From the NCBI GenBank assembly GCA_002408445.1, contig DHSK01000039.1, positions 1 through 6,981 of the forward strand: a DNA stretch of 6,981 nt. Direction: 5' to 3'. This stretch comes from Syntrophomonas sp. UBA5288. Its GTDB lineage: Bacteria; Bacillota; Syntrophomonadia; Syntrophomonadales; Syntrophomonadaceae. Shown here piece after piece: positions 1-5,276 of the stretch (position 1 is the first letter of the stretch; the number at the start of each line of letters is the position of its first letter). The notes under the pieces are model-generated. The model made no database searches. It had not been told where the DNA came from and saw only the letters and a program-made list of their open reading frames with translations. The translations under genes were made by a program, and so were the position numbers.

Positions 1-314
1 GTGCCAGGCCCGGAACGAAGATTGACCATATCTCCGGTAACCCGGAGTTTCGGGCTTTGAGTCACGGTCAGGTATTCTCCGGTTATCCAGCCCTGCACAT
101 CTCCGTACTGGACCTGATGCCAGCCACTCCGGCTCTGTATGACTTCTACCCGGGTATCTTTCGACAGGGTTCCCACCAGTTCGTACTGGGTACCTGGTCC
201 GGAACGCAGGTTGACGACTCCTCCGGAAACGATACCGCTATCCGCCCATGCGTTCGAAGCAAGGACTAGTGTCAGGATCATGGTTAAAATGAGGATTCTG
301 GATAGCTTGCGCAT
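1..314 (-). CDS. Secreted SH3b-domain protein, 5' part only
   Basis: The reading frame starts at ATG 314-312 and is still open at the left edge, giving 104 codons. An AGGAGTG ribosome binding site (320-326) lies 5 bases upstream. Residues 1-24 form a signal peptide: a basic start (MRKLSR), a hydrophobic core and an ANAWA-like cleavage site before DSG. Residues about 27-84 are a bacterial SH3 domain with the hallmark NLRSGPGT and a GW-type end (VQGWITGEYL). A second copy begins near residue 87 with VTGDMVNLRSGPGT and is cut by the window edge. Such repeats bind peptidoglycan and often precede an amidase, NlpC/P60 or 3D catalytic domain, so this is probably a cell-wall hydrolase, but no catalytic part is visible. 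In B. subtilis the gene after tatD is yabE, also a cell-wall protein, but it has G5 and 3D domains rather than SH3b, so I do not assign that symbol. Confidence 0.88.
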   Translation of the reverse strand, partial: MRKLSRILILTMILTLVLASNAWADSGIVSGGVVNLRSGPGTQYELVGTLSKDTRVEVIQSRSGWHQVQYGDVQGWITGEYLTVTQSPKLRVTGDMVNLRSGPG

Positions 315-480
315 TATTTCACTCCTATTCATTGCAGGCCATATAATCGGCAACCCCTTCCCGGTGAAAAGATTTGCCTTAATTAAAATATCCGGCCTGT
401 CCTTCCGGGCGTCAGCGAAGAATCTTTATGGTCTTCGACTTGGCCGGGAGGATAATTCGTGCTTTGTCTAAACAGGTATA
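315..480 (-). promoter_or_regulatory. Structured 5' leader of the SH3b gene
   Basis: The region directly upstream of the SH3b gene contains two hairpins readable in its mRNA. One has arms CCGGCC and GGCCGG (392-397 and 442-447) enclosing an inner stem CGAAGA/TCTTCG (416-421 and 432-437). The second has arms GGCAA/TTGCC (349-353 and 374-378) and ends about 20 bases before the ribosome binding site. Cell-wall hydrolase genes of Clostridia often carry a c-di-AMP (ydaO) riboswitch, but I could not find its conserved blocks. No convincing promoter is visible: TTGTCA at about 493-498 on the minus strand has no good -10 partner. The leader is therefore described by structure only. Confidence 0.35.
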
Positions 481-540
481 CGCTTATTATGTGACAAATC
501 CTGCAGCTTTCTAGAAAAAAATGTTGAATAGAGGTTAAAT

Positions 541-717
541 CATGCGGATGGAAGGATGCGGTAAAAAGGTTTTACCCTATTCGAGCCGGGGACATCCCCC
601 GTCTCAGGTCCGCGGTGCGAACCAAGGCAAGGAATGTCCGCTGCGTTGATAAGCGACTGCGATTGGATGCAGAAGGCTTCACATCCCCATCCCTGCAATG
701 GTTGTGAAGCCCTTTTT
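541..717 (+). ncRNA. Candidate structured noncoding RNA ending in an intrinsic terminator
   Basis: No protein gene fits here, yet the plus strand shows successive hairpins: GGTAAAA/TTTTACC (560-566, 570-576), GAG-C-CGGGG/CCCCG-T-CTC (583-591, 597-605), CGCT/AGCG (639-642, 652-655), CTGC/GCAG (657-660, 669-672), and a final terminator hairpin with a T-run. A long-range helix is also possible: GGATGG (546-551) with CCATCC (687-692), and GGATG (554-558) with CATCC (682-686), giving 11 pairs interrupted by AA. That helix would use the loop of the terminator. A weak promoter may lie just upstream (TAGAAA 512-517, TTAAAT 535-540, 17 bases apart). I compared it from memory with 6S, SRP, c-di-AMP, lysine and cobalamin RNAs and found no match. 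The 5' end is a guess. It could also be a leader element acting on the opposite strand. Confidence 0.35.
675..717 (+). terminator. Intrinsic terminator, plus strand
   Basis: A perfect 9-base-pair stem, GGCTTCACA (675-683) with TGTGAAGCC (703-711), is followed by C and five Ts. The loop is 19 bases long. On the minus strand the stem is followed by TTCTGC, with no T-run, so the terminator works in the plus direction. No plus-strand protein gene lies upstream, which is the main reason to suspect a noncoding transcript. Confidence 0.65.
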
Positions 718-728
718 ATGGTGTTTAG
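681..728 (+). repeat. Imperfect direct repeat, copy 1
   Basis: ACATCCCCATCCCTGCAATGGT (681-702, written here only to show the match) plus GGTGTTTAG at 720-728 recur in the same order at 969-1009. Copy 1 includes the loop and 3' arm of the plus-strand terminator hairpin; the hairpin arm itself is not conserved in copy 2. Confidence 0.45.
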
Positions 729-741
729 TATACCCTCATAT

Positions 742-852
742 CCGTAGCTCGCCCTACGGCCCCGACGTTAGGAGCGGGCCTCAGGGCTGGGTGTTTACGT
801 GTTATGTTCTACACCGGCCTGAAGGGCTATCGCCCTGTAGGCCGACCTACGG
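742..852. repeat. 111-base cloverleaf-forming palindromic element
   Basis: The outer arms CCGTAG (742-747) and CTACGG (847-852) enclose three hairpins in a row. The first is GCCCT-AC-GGCCC (751-762) with GGGCC-TC-AGGGC (776-787). The second is GGTGT (790-794) with ACACC (811-815). The third is GGCCT-GA-AGGGC (816-827) with GCCCT-GT-AGGCC (832-843), loop TATC. Both ends are also related as imperfect inverted repeats, CCGTAGCTCGCCCTACGG against CCGTAGGTCGGCCTACAG. The element is GC-rich while its flanks are AT-rich. It could be a non-autonomous mobile repeat of the REP or MITE kind, or a structured RNA. T-rich sequence after 852 (TTTAATATTTTC) could give it weak terminator activity on the plus strand. 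I see no target-site duplication. Confidence 0.5.
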
Positions 853-968
853 TTTAATATTTTCTAATTACCCGTCCTTGATTTGATATCACAATCACTC
901 ATGAAAATAAGTATGGCGGTAGATTCTGCTTGGGGTATGTCGCCTTTACCGGTGCTGCGCTGACCTTA

Positions 969-1009
969 ACATCCCAACCCTGCAATAGTGACCTTTCTCA
1001 GGTGTTTAG
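969..1009 (+). repeat. Imperfect direct repeat, copy 2
   Basis: The segment at 969-989 matches copy 1 (681-702) except for one missing base and two substitutions, and GGTGTTTAG follows at 1001-1009. Here the flanks cannot form the terminator stem, so this looks like a decayed or partial duplicate. Confidence 0.4.
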
Positions 1010-1038
1010 ATTTTAAAAACTCAGCGTAATTCATAATA

Positions 1039-1056
1039 TTCAGCGTCTTCAGCGTC
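1039..1056. repeat. Two tandem 9-base repeats
   Basis: TTCAGCGTC occurs twice head to tail, and a related TCAGCGT lies at 1021-1027. The copies sit just downstream of the tatD stop. I find no hairpin with a T-run for tatD here, so the end of the metG-tatD transcript is not defined by the sequence. Confidence 0.4.
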
Positions 1057-1067
1057 TAATTTTCGTA

Positions 1068-1838
1068 TTACCCCTTAATCCGATATACCGCTCTGGCGTT
1101 GCGGGTGGTGAGATAGGCGGTTTCTTCCAGGCTCTTTTTCCTGAGCTGGGCCAAGAAGGTAGCGGTATGAACCACATAGGCGGGTTCGTTGCGCTTGCCC
1201 CGGAGTGGTTCGGGGGTTAAATAAGGACAATCAGTTTCCACCAGCACCCGGTCCAGGGGGATGGTAGCAGCTACCTCGGCTGTTTTCCGGTTGTTTTTAT
1301 AAGTCAGGGGTCCGGCAAAGGAAATGTAAAAGCCCTGTTTCATATAATCTATCGCCAGGGGCAGACTGCCGGAATAACAGTGCATGATACCCTGATTCCG
1401 GCCCGCTTTTTCTTGCTTGACTATGTCCATCACATCCTGGTGGGCGTCACGGTCATGGATGACGATAGGTTTATTGATTTCCCGGGCCAGATTTATTTGG
1501 GCTATAAAGGCCTTTTTCTGCAGGTCACGGGGAGTCAGGTCGCGGTAGTAATCCAGACCGATTTCTCCTACCGCCACTACCTTTCGCTCGCCGGCCAGGC
1601 GGTGTAACTCCGCCATAGCCTTTTCATCCAGCGTGTCGGCGTCATGGGGATGTATGCCTACGGTAGCATAGACTCCGGGATAAAGCTGGGCCAAATTTAC
1701 GGCCTGCCGGGATGATTCAAGGTCATAACCCGGACATACTATGGTTTCCACCCCGGCAACAAGAGCACGCTGTATGACAGCTTCTACCTCCGGCAGCAAG
1801 CTTTTATCCTGCAGGTGGGCATGAGTATCTATAAGCAT
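1068..1838 (-). CDS. tatD: TatD family metal-dependent DNase
   Basis: This 256-residue protein is full length for the TatD family of amidohydrolase-fold nucleases, which use divalent metal ions to degrade DNA (3'-5' exonuclease activity in E. coli TatD). The metal ligands are all visible: H6 and H8 in DTHAHL, E92 in VGEIGLDYYRD, H128 in VIHDRDAH, H153 in IMHCYSG and D203 in ETDCPYL. The family signature TDCPYLTPEPLRGKRNEP is at 202-219. The ATG start has a strong AGGAGG site about 6 bases upstream. The gene begins 14 bases after metG ends, so the two are very likely co-transcribed, as in B. subtilis (metS-yabD). The cellular role of the Firmicutes paralogue is not settled. Confidence 0.95.
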   Translation of the reverse strand: MLIDTHAHLQDKSLLPEVEAVIQRALVAGVETIVCPGYDLESSRQAVNLAQLYPGVYATVGIHPHDADTLDEKAMAELHRLAGERKVVAVGEIGLDYYRDLTPRDLQKKAFIAQINLAREINKPIVIHDRDAHQDVMDIVKQEKAGRNQGIMHCYSGSLPLAIDYMKQGFYISFAGPLTYKNNRKTAEVAATIPLDRVLVETDCPYLTPEPLRGKRNEPAYVVHTATFLAQLRKKSLEETAYLTTRNARAVYRIKG

Positions 1839-1852
1839 AGTTTCCTCCTGGT

Positions 1853-3796
1853 CTATTTTACTCTGTTGCCTGAGGCTACTTCATTAACTGTTAAAACCTC
1901 GACCGTATTTTCATCTGATGCAGCCAGAATCATGCCTTCGGACAAGGTGCCTCTCAGTTTGGTCGGTTTGAGATTGGCTACCAGGACTACTTTTTTGCCC
2001 ACCAAATCTTCCGGAGCATAATGTTTGGCGATGCCCGACACCACCGTTCTCTCTTCCTCGCCCACTTTTAGTTTGAGGATCAGCAGTTTGTCGGCTTTGG
2101 GCATTTTCTCGCAGGCAATTACTTCAGCTACCCGCAGGTCCATCCGGGCAAATTCATCGATCGTTATATATTGAGGTTCGGTTTTTTCCTCTTTAACTTC
2201 TGCTTGGACTGGTTCCGCTGGAGTCTTATTTTCCTCGGTCATCTTTTCTTCCTCCTGTGCTTTCAAATCTATGCGCGGGAATAGGGCTTGCATTTTGTTT
2301 ACCTTTATACCAGGCTGGCAGAGGCCCCATTTTCCGGCGTCTTTCCAGTTTAGTTTTTCCGGATCGGCAAATATGGGCATCGCTTGATTGGCTCTGCCCA
2401 CCAGGGTGGGCATGGCCGGCGCGGTTAAGATCAAGGTTATTCTTATGGCTTCGGCCAGGTTGTACATGACTGTGGCCAGCCGGGCTTTTTTATTATCATC
2501 CCGGGCCAAAACCCATGGTTCGGTTTCATCGATGTATTTATTGGCGCGGCTGATTAATTTGAAAACGGCCTGCAGGTAATTGGAGAAATCATGCCGGTCC
2601 AGTTTTTCGGTGGCTTCCCGGCAGGCAGCGAGGGCCGCTGTCTTTAACTCTTCATCCAGCCGGTCGGTGGTTCCCGCCTCAGGTATAACTCCATCGAAAT
2701 ACCTGACGATCATGGCACTGGTGCGGCTGATCAGATTACCCAGGTCATTGGCCAAATCGGAATTAATACGGTTGACCAGCATTTCTTCGGAATAATAGCC
2801 ATCCTGTCCGAAGCTTAATTCTCTTAAGAGATAATAGCGCACCGCATCCACCCCGTATTTTTTAATCAGGATCACGGGATCTACCACATTGCCCTTGGAT
2901 TTGGACATTTTGCCGCCTTCCAGCATGATCCAGCCATGAGCACATACCTGTTTGGGCAAGGGCAGGTCCAGAGCCATAAGCATGGTAGGCCAGATAACGG
3001 CGTGGAAACGTATGATGTCCTTGGCCATCAGATGGACATCGGCCGGCCAGTAGCGGTTAAATTTATCTTCATCACTGCCGTAGCCAATAGCGCTAAGGTA
3101 GTTTATCAAGGCATCAAACCACACATAAACCACGTGTTTGGGGTTAAATGGTACCGGTACGCCCCAACTGAAAGTGGTCCGTGACACACACAGATCTTCC
3201 AGCCCGCTTTTTATAAAGCTGACGATCTCATTACGTCTTGATTCCGGTTGAATAAAATTCGGGTTTTCGGCGATATACGCCAAGAGCCGCGGTGCATATT
3301 TGGACATTTTAAAGAAATAGCTTTCTTCTTTCAAAAGCTCCACTTCACGGCCGCAATCAGGACATTTCCCATCCACCAGCTGCCGCTCGGTAAAAAAGGT
3401 TTCACAGGGACTGCAGTACCAGCCTTCATACTCGGATATATATATATCCCCCTGTTCATAAACCTTGGTAAAAATCTTCTGGACCACCTCTTCGTGCCGC
3501 TTTTGGGTGGTGCGGATAAAATCAGTATTGGAGATAAGTAATAAATCCCATAGTTTACGTATACTCGCCACTATGCCATTAACATATTCGATGGGTTCCA
3601 TTCCCTTGCTGCGGGCTACCCGTTCGATTTTCTGGCCGTGTTCATCGGTACCGGTAAGATAAACCACGTCATAACCCTGCATGCGCTTGAACCGGGCCAG
3701 GCAATCGCCGGCCACCGTGGTATAGGCATGTCCGATATGTAAATTGTCACTGGGATAATAAATAGGGGTAGTAAGATAATAAGCCTCTCTGCTCAA
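1853..3796 (-). CDS. metG: Methionyl-tRNA synthetase with C-terminal tRNA-binding domain
   Basis: This cytoplasmic class I synthetase charges methionine onto initiator and elongator tRNA. With the TTG start at 3796 it has 647 residues, close to the Firmicutes form. Visible parts in order: the catalytic Rossmann fold with HIGH at 20-23, a zinc-binding insertion with CxxC pairs C128/C131 and C145/C148, KMSKS at 296-300, a helical anticodon-binding domain around 340-510 (NKYIDETEPW), a charged Glu/Lys-rich linker at about 513-542, and an EMAP/Trbp111-like tRNA-binding domain at 545-647 (FARMDLRVAEV, ending in KLRGTLSEGMILAA). An upstream in-frame GTG at 3832 would add 12 residues, but the ribosome binding site lies inside that extension, so TTG is preferred. 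The gene is transcribed divergently from abrB. I found no T-box or SAM riboswitch in the leader. Confidence 0.96.
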   Translation of the reverse strand: MSREAYYLTTPIYYPSDNLHIGHAYTTVAGDCLARFKRMQGYDVVYLTGTDEHGQKIERVARSKGMEPIEYVNGIVASIRKLWDLLLISNTDFIRTTQKRHEEVVQKIFTKVYEQGDIYISEYEGWYCSPCETFFTERQLVDGKCPDCGREVELLKEESYFFKMSKYAPRLLAYIAENPNFIQPESRRNEIVSFIKSGLEDLCVSRTTFSWGVPVPFNPKHVVYVWFDALINYLSAIGYGSDEDKFNRYWPADVHLMAKDIIRFHAVIWPTMLMALDLPLPKQVCAHGWIMLEGGKMSKSKGNVVDPVILIKKYGVDAVRYYLLRELSFGQDGYYSEEMLVNRINSDLANDLGNLISRTSAMIVRYFDGVIPEAGTTDRLDEELKTAALAACREATEKLDRHDFSNYLQAVFKLISRANKYIDETEPWVLARDDNKKARLATVMYNLAEAIRITLILTAPAMPTLVGRANQAMPIFADPEKLNWKDAGKWGLCQPGIKVNKMQALFPRIDLKAQEEEKMTEENKTPAEPVQAEVKEEKTEPQYITIDEFARMDLRVAEVIACEKMPKADKLLILKLKVGEEERTVVSGIAKHYAPEDLVGKKVVLVANLKPTKLRGTLSEGMILAASDENTVEVLTVNEVASGNRVK

Positions 3797-3804
3797 TGGC
3801 AGTG

Positions 3805-3811
3805 CCTCCTT
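3805..3811 (-). promoter_or_regulatory. metG ribosome binding site (decides the TTG start)
   Basis: AAGGAGG on the minus strand lies 8 bases before TTG 3796-3794. It falls within codons of the longer GTG-started frame, so it supports TTG and excludes GTG 3832. Confidence 0.85.
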
Positions 3812-3878
3812 AAAATAGCATGGAATTTGCACCTATGTTGTATAGTTTACCACAAAATCAAGCGAGTATCCTCCCTAA

Positions 3879-3947
3879 ACCGGCCTGAACACGGCCGGAC
3901 GGCGCCGTTGTTTTCCCCAGGTTATGCTGTGCACCATCCGGGCCGGT
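3879..3947 (-). promoter_or_regulatory. GC-rich inverted repeats in the metG leader
   Basis: In the metG leader ACCGGCC (minus strand, from 3947-3941) can pair with the later GGCCGGT (from 3885-3879). A middle CCGGCC (from 3898-3893) can pair with that same later arm across a 7-base loop. A perfect palindrome ACGGCGCCGT lies at 3899-3908. The arms compete, which is the layout of an attenuator or switch, but no T-run follows the hairpins. The stretch is GC-rich within an AT-rich intergenic region. Confidence 0.35.
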
Positions 3948-3961
3948 GAGTTTTTTCCTAT

Positions 3962-3989
3962 TTTATACTGTAATATCCGCTAAATCCAA
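3962..3989 (-). promoter_or_regulatory. Candidate metG promoter
   Basis: On the minus strand TTGGAT (3989-3984) and TATAAA (3967-3962) are separated by 16 bases. The -10 matches the sigma-A consensus at five of six positions and the -35 at three of six. A transcript from here would carry a leader of about 160 bases containing the GC-rich inverted repeats. Confidence 0.4.
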
Positions 3990-4102
3990 TTTTTCTGCTA
4001 AATAATTATAAAATTAACCAATTATTAGTCTTTTCGCCGGGGTGTAAACGCCTATTATCTGTTTAAAAAGTTAATTTTTTGTCCCTATTTGTTGAAAACC
4101 CC

Positions 4103-4131
4103 TTGACTATTTCTACCATCTCTGGTATCGT
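4103..4131 (+). promoter_or_regulatory. abrB promoter, sigma-A type
   Basis: TTGACT (4103-4108) and TATCGT (4126-4131) are separated by 17 bases, placing the transcription start near 4138, about 40 bases before the abrB start codon. The -35 matches at five of six positions and the -10 at four. A dyad TACCATCTCTGGTA (4114-4127) overlaps the spacer and -10 and could be an operator. TGGTA (4123-4127) and TGGCA (4135-4139) resemble the TGGNA motif reported for AbrB binding, which would fit autoregulation, but this is weak evidence. The upstream region is strongly AT-rich. Confidence 0.7.
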
Positions 4132-4145
4132 TTGTGGCAGAGACC

Positions 4146-4162
4146 AGTCGAAAGATGTTGAA
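4146..4162 (+). promoter_or_regulatory. Tandem Spo0A-box-like sites downstream of the abrB promoter
   Basis: AGTCGAA (4146-4152) and TGTTGAA (4156-4162) each match the 0A-box TGTCGAA at six of seven positions. They are direct repeats exactly 10 bases apart, one helical turn. They lie at roughly +8 to +25 from the predicted start. A third near-match, TGTTGAA, is at 4090-4096, just upstream of the -35. In B. subtilis Spo0A-phosphate represses abrB through tandem 0A-boxes with 10-base spacing downstream of the promoters, so the same control is likely here. Confidence 0.5.
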
Positions 4163-4179
4163 GAGGAGGTTGTAATTAT

Positions 4180-4431
4180 ATGATGAAATCGACAGGAGTA
4201 GTTAGAAAAGTAGATGAACTAGGTCGTATTGTAATACCTATTGAACTAAGACGTACTATGGGTATTGAAGAAAAGGATGCGCTGGAAATATACGTAGACA
4301 GCGAAAAAATCATTTTAAGAAAATACGAACCTGCTTGCATTTTTTGTGGCAATGCTGATGAAGTTATTGTCTACAAAGGCAAAAACTTATGCCGTAGTTG
4401 TTTGACTGAACTTATTAAACAGGTAGGATAA
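4180..4431 (+). CDS. abrB: AbrB transition-state regulator, clostridial zinc-finger-like form
   Basis: AbrB is a dimeric or tetrameric DNA-binding protein that represses stationary-phase and sporulation genes during growth. Residues 1-50 are a typical SpoVT/AbrB swapped-hairpin domain (KSTGVVRKVDELGRIVIPIE, then LRRTMGIEEKDALEIY), nearly identical to B. subtilis AbrB. The remaining 33 residues differ: they carry two CxxC pairs, C53/C56 and C71/C74 (CIFCGNADE and LCRSCL), likely a metal site, where the Bacillus protein has a cysteine-poor multimerisation region. The total of 83 residues is normal for this clostridial type. ATG 4180 is preferred over the adjacent ATG 4183, since GAGGAGG (4163-4169) is 10 bases upstream. 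The gene is divergent from metG and convergent with rsmI, as in B. subtilis. Confidence 0.93.
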   Translation: MMKSTGVVRKVDELGRIVIPIELRRTMGIEEKDALEIYVDSEKIILRKYEPACIFCGNADEVIVYKGKNLCRSCLTELIKQVG

Positions 4432-4443
4432 TACATACCATTT

Positions 4444-5274
4444 TTATTGATGTTTTTCGACATAATAATTGTATATTGTCGATTTTTGAAGCTGGTACTC
4501 GGAGGCCTTCATTTTGAAGGCCTCTTTCTTTGTCTTCCCCTGTTCTATTAATTCATCAACTTCGGCCATTATAGTATCCAAATCTTTAGTGATCCTGGTT
4601 TCAGCTTTCGCTTCAATAATAAGGCATATTTCGCCCCGGGGTGCGGTCAGGGTGAATTTTTCTTTTAAAGCGGCAGCACTGCCCCGGGCTATTTCTTCAT
4701 GAATCTTGGTTAACTCCCGCGCTACGATCAAGCCCCGTTCCCGGCCCATGATCTCTTCAATATCCTCCAGGGCGGCGAGCAAACGATGCGGGGCTTCATA
4801 ACATATTACCGGTCTTTTCTCCTCCGCCAGGGTCAACAGATATTGCCGGCGTTTCTGGCGGCGGTTGGGAAGAAAGCCGGCGAAAACAAAGGTCGAGCAA
4901 TCGATTCCTGATATGGCCACCGCAGTAGTTACGGCCGAAGGACCAGGAATGACTTCCACCGCTATACCAGCCTCTACGGCCCGCCGGACCAAGGGCTGGC
5001 CCGGGTCAGATATGGCAGGCATGCCCGCATCGGAGACCAGCGCTATATTTTTGCCCTCCAGTAATTCCTGCAAAAGATAATCCTCTTTCTGGCGGTTGCT
5101 GTGCTCATGGTAGCTGACCAGACGATTCTTTATTTTAAAATGATTCAGGAGCTTTAAAGTCTGGCGGGTATCCTCACAGGCAATACCATCGACCCGGCGC
5201 AAGGTTTTTAATAGCCTTATGCTGGCGTCTTCCAAATTGCCGATAGGGGTTCCGCAAATATATAATTTACCCAC
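4444..5274 (-). CDS. rsmI: 16S rRNA 2'-O-ribose C1402 methyltransferase
   Basis: RsmI methylates the ribose of C1402 in the decoding centre of 16S rRNA using S-adenosylmethionine. The 276 residues match the family length. Hallmarks of the tetrapyrrole-methylase-like fold are present: CGTPIGNLEDAS at 7-18, CEDTRQT at 33-39, VSDAGMPAISDPG at 80-92 and IPGPSAV at 109-115, followed by the C-terminal helix-turn-helix-like segment (KTKKEAFKMKASEYQLQ). The start is GTG at 5274, two bases after the trmN6 stop. Its GAGGAGA site (5285-5291) is inside trmN6, which suggests translational coupling. In B. subtilis yazA (GIY-YIG) lies between yabB and this gene; it is absent here. The 3' end carries the terminator of the convergent abrB gene. 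Confidence 0.95.
   Translation of the reverse strand: MGKLYICGTPIGNLEDASIRLLKTLRRVDGIACEDTRQTLKLLNHFKIKNRLVSYHEHSNRQKEDYLLQELLEGKNIALVSDAGMPAISDPGQPLVRRAVEAGIAVEVIPGPSAVTTAVAISGIDCSTFVFAGFLPNRRQKRRQYLLTLAEEKRPVICYEAPHRLLAALEDIEEIMGRERGLIVARELTKIHEEIARGSAAALKEKFTLTAPRGEICLIIEAKAETRITKDLDTIMAEVDELIEQGKTKKEAFKMKASEYQLQKSTIYNYYVEKHQ
4502..4536 (+). terminator. abrB terminator embedded in the rsmI coding sequence
   Basis: A perfect 9-base-pair stem, GAGGCCTTC (4502-4510) with GAAGGCCTC (4516-4524), has a 5-base loop and is followed by TTTCTTTGTCTT on the plus strand. It lies about 70 bases past the abrB stop and inside rsmI, where it encodes part of EAFKMKAS on the minus strand. No T-run follows on the minus strand, so it should stop abrB transcripts and not rsmI ones. 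Confidence 0.7.
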
Positions 5275-5276
5275 GC

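Noticed and set aside
139..471. Plus-strand frame of 110 codons at the left end
   Set aside because: It mostly mirrors the SH3b gene on the minus strand and has no recognisable domain or ribosome binding site.
541..717. 6S RNA, SRP RNA, or a lysine or c-di-AMP riboswitch
   Set aside because: GGTGCGAAC at 614-622 recalls part of the lysine riboswitch, and some short blocks recall others, but none of the families' full conserved cores could be followed by eye.
853..968. Small gene between the cloverleaf element and the second repeat copy
   Set aside because: No frame with a ribosome binding site and plausible length is present on either strand; the stretch appears to hold no gene.
1021..1056. 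CRISPR-like array
   Set aside because: The repeats are only 7-9 bases long, two are directly adjacent, and there are no spacers of regular length.
3797..3832. GTG start for metG at 3832, giving 659 residues
   Set aside because: The ribosome binding site AAGGAGG lies inside this extension and points to TTG 3796. The extra residues do not resemble the family N-terminus.
3840..4000. T-box upstream of metG
   Set aside because: No match to the conserved AGGGTGGNACCGCG block and no specifier-type terminator were found.
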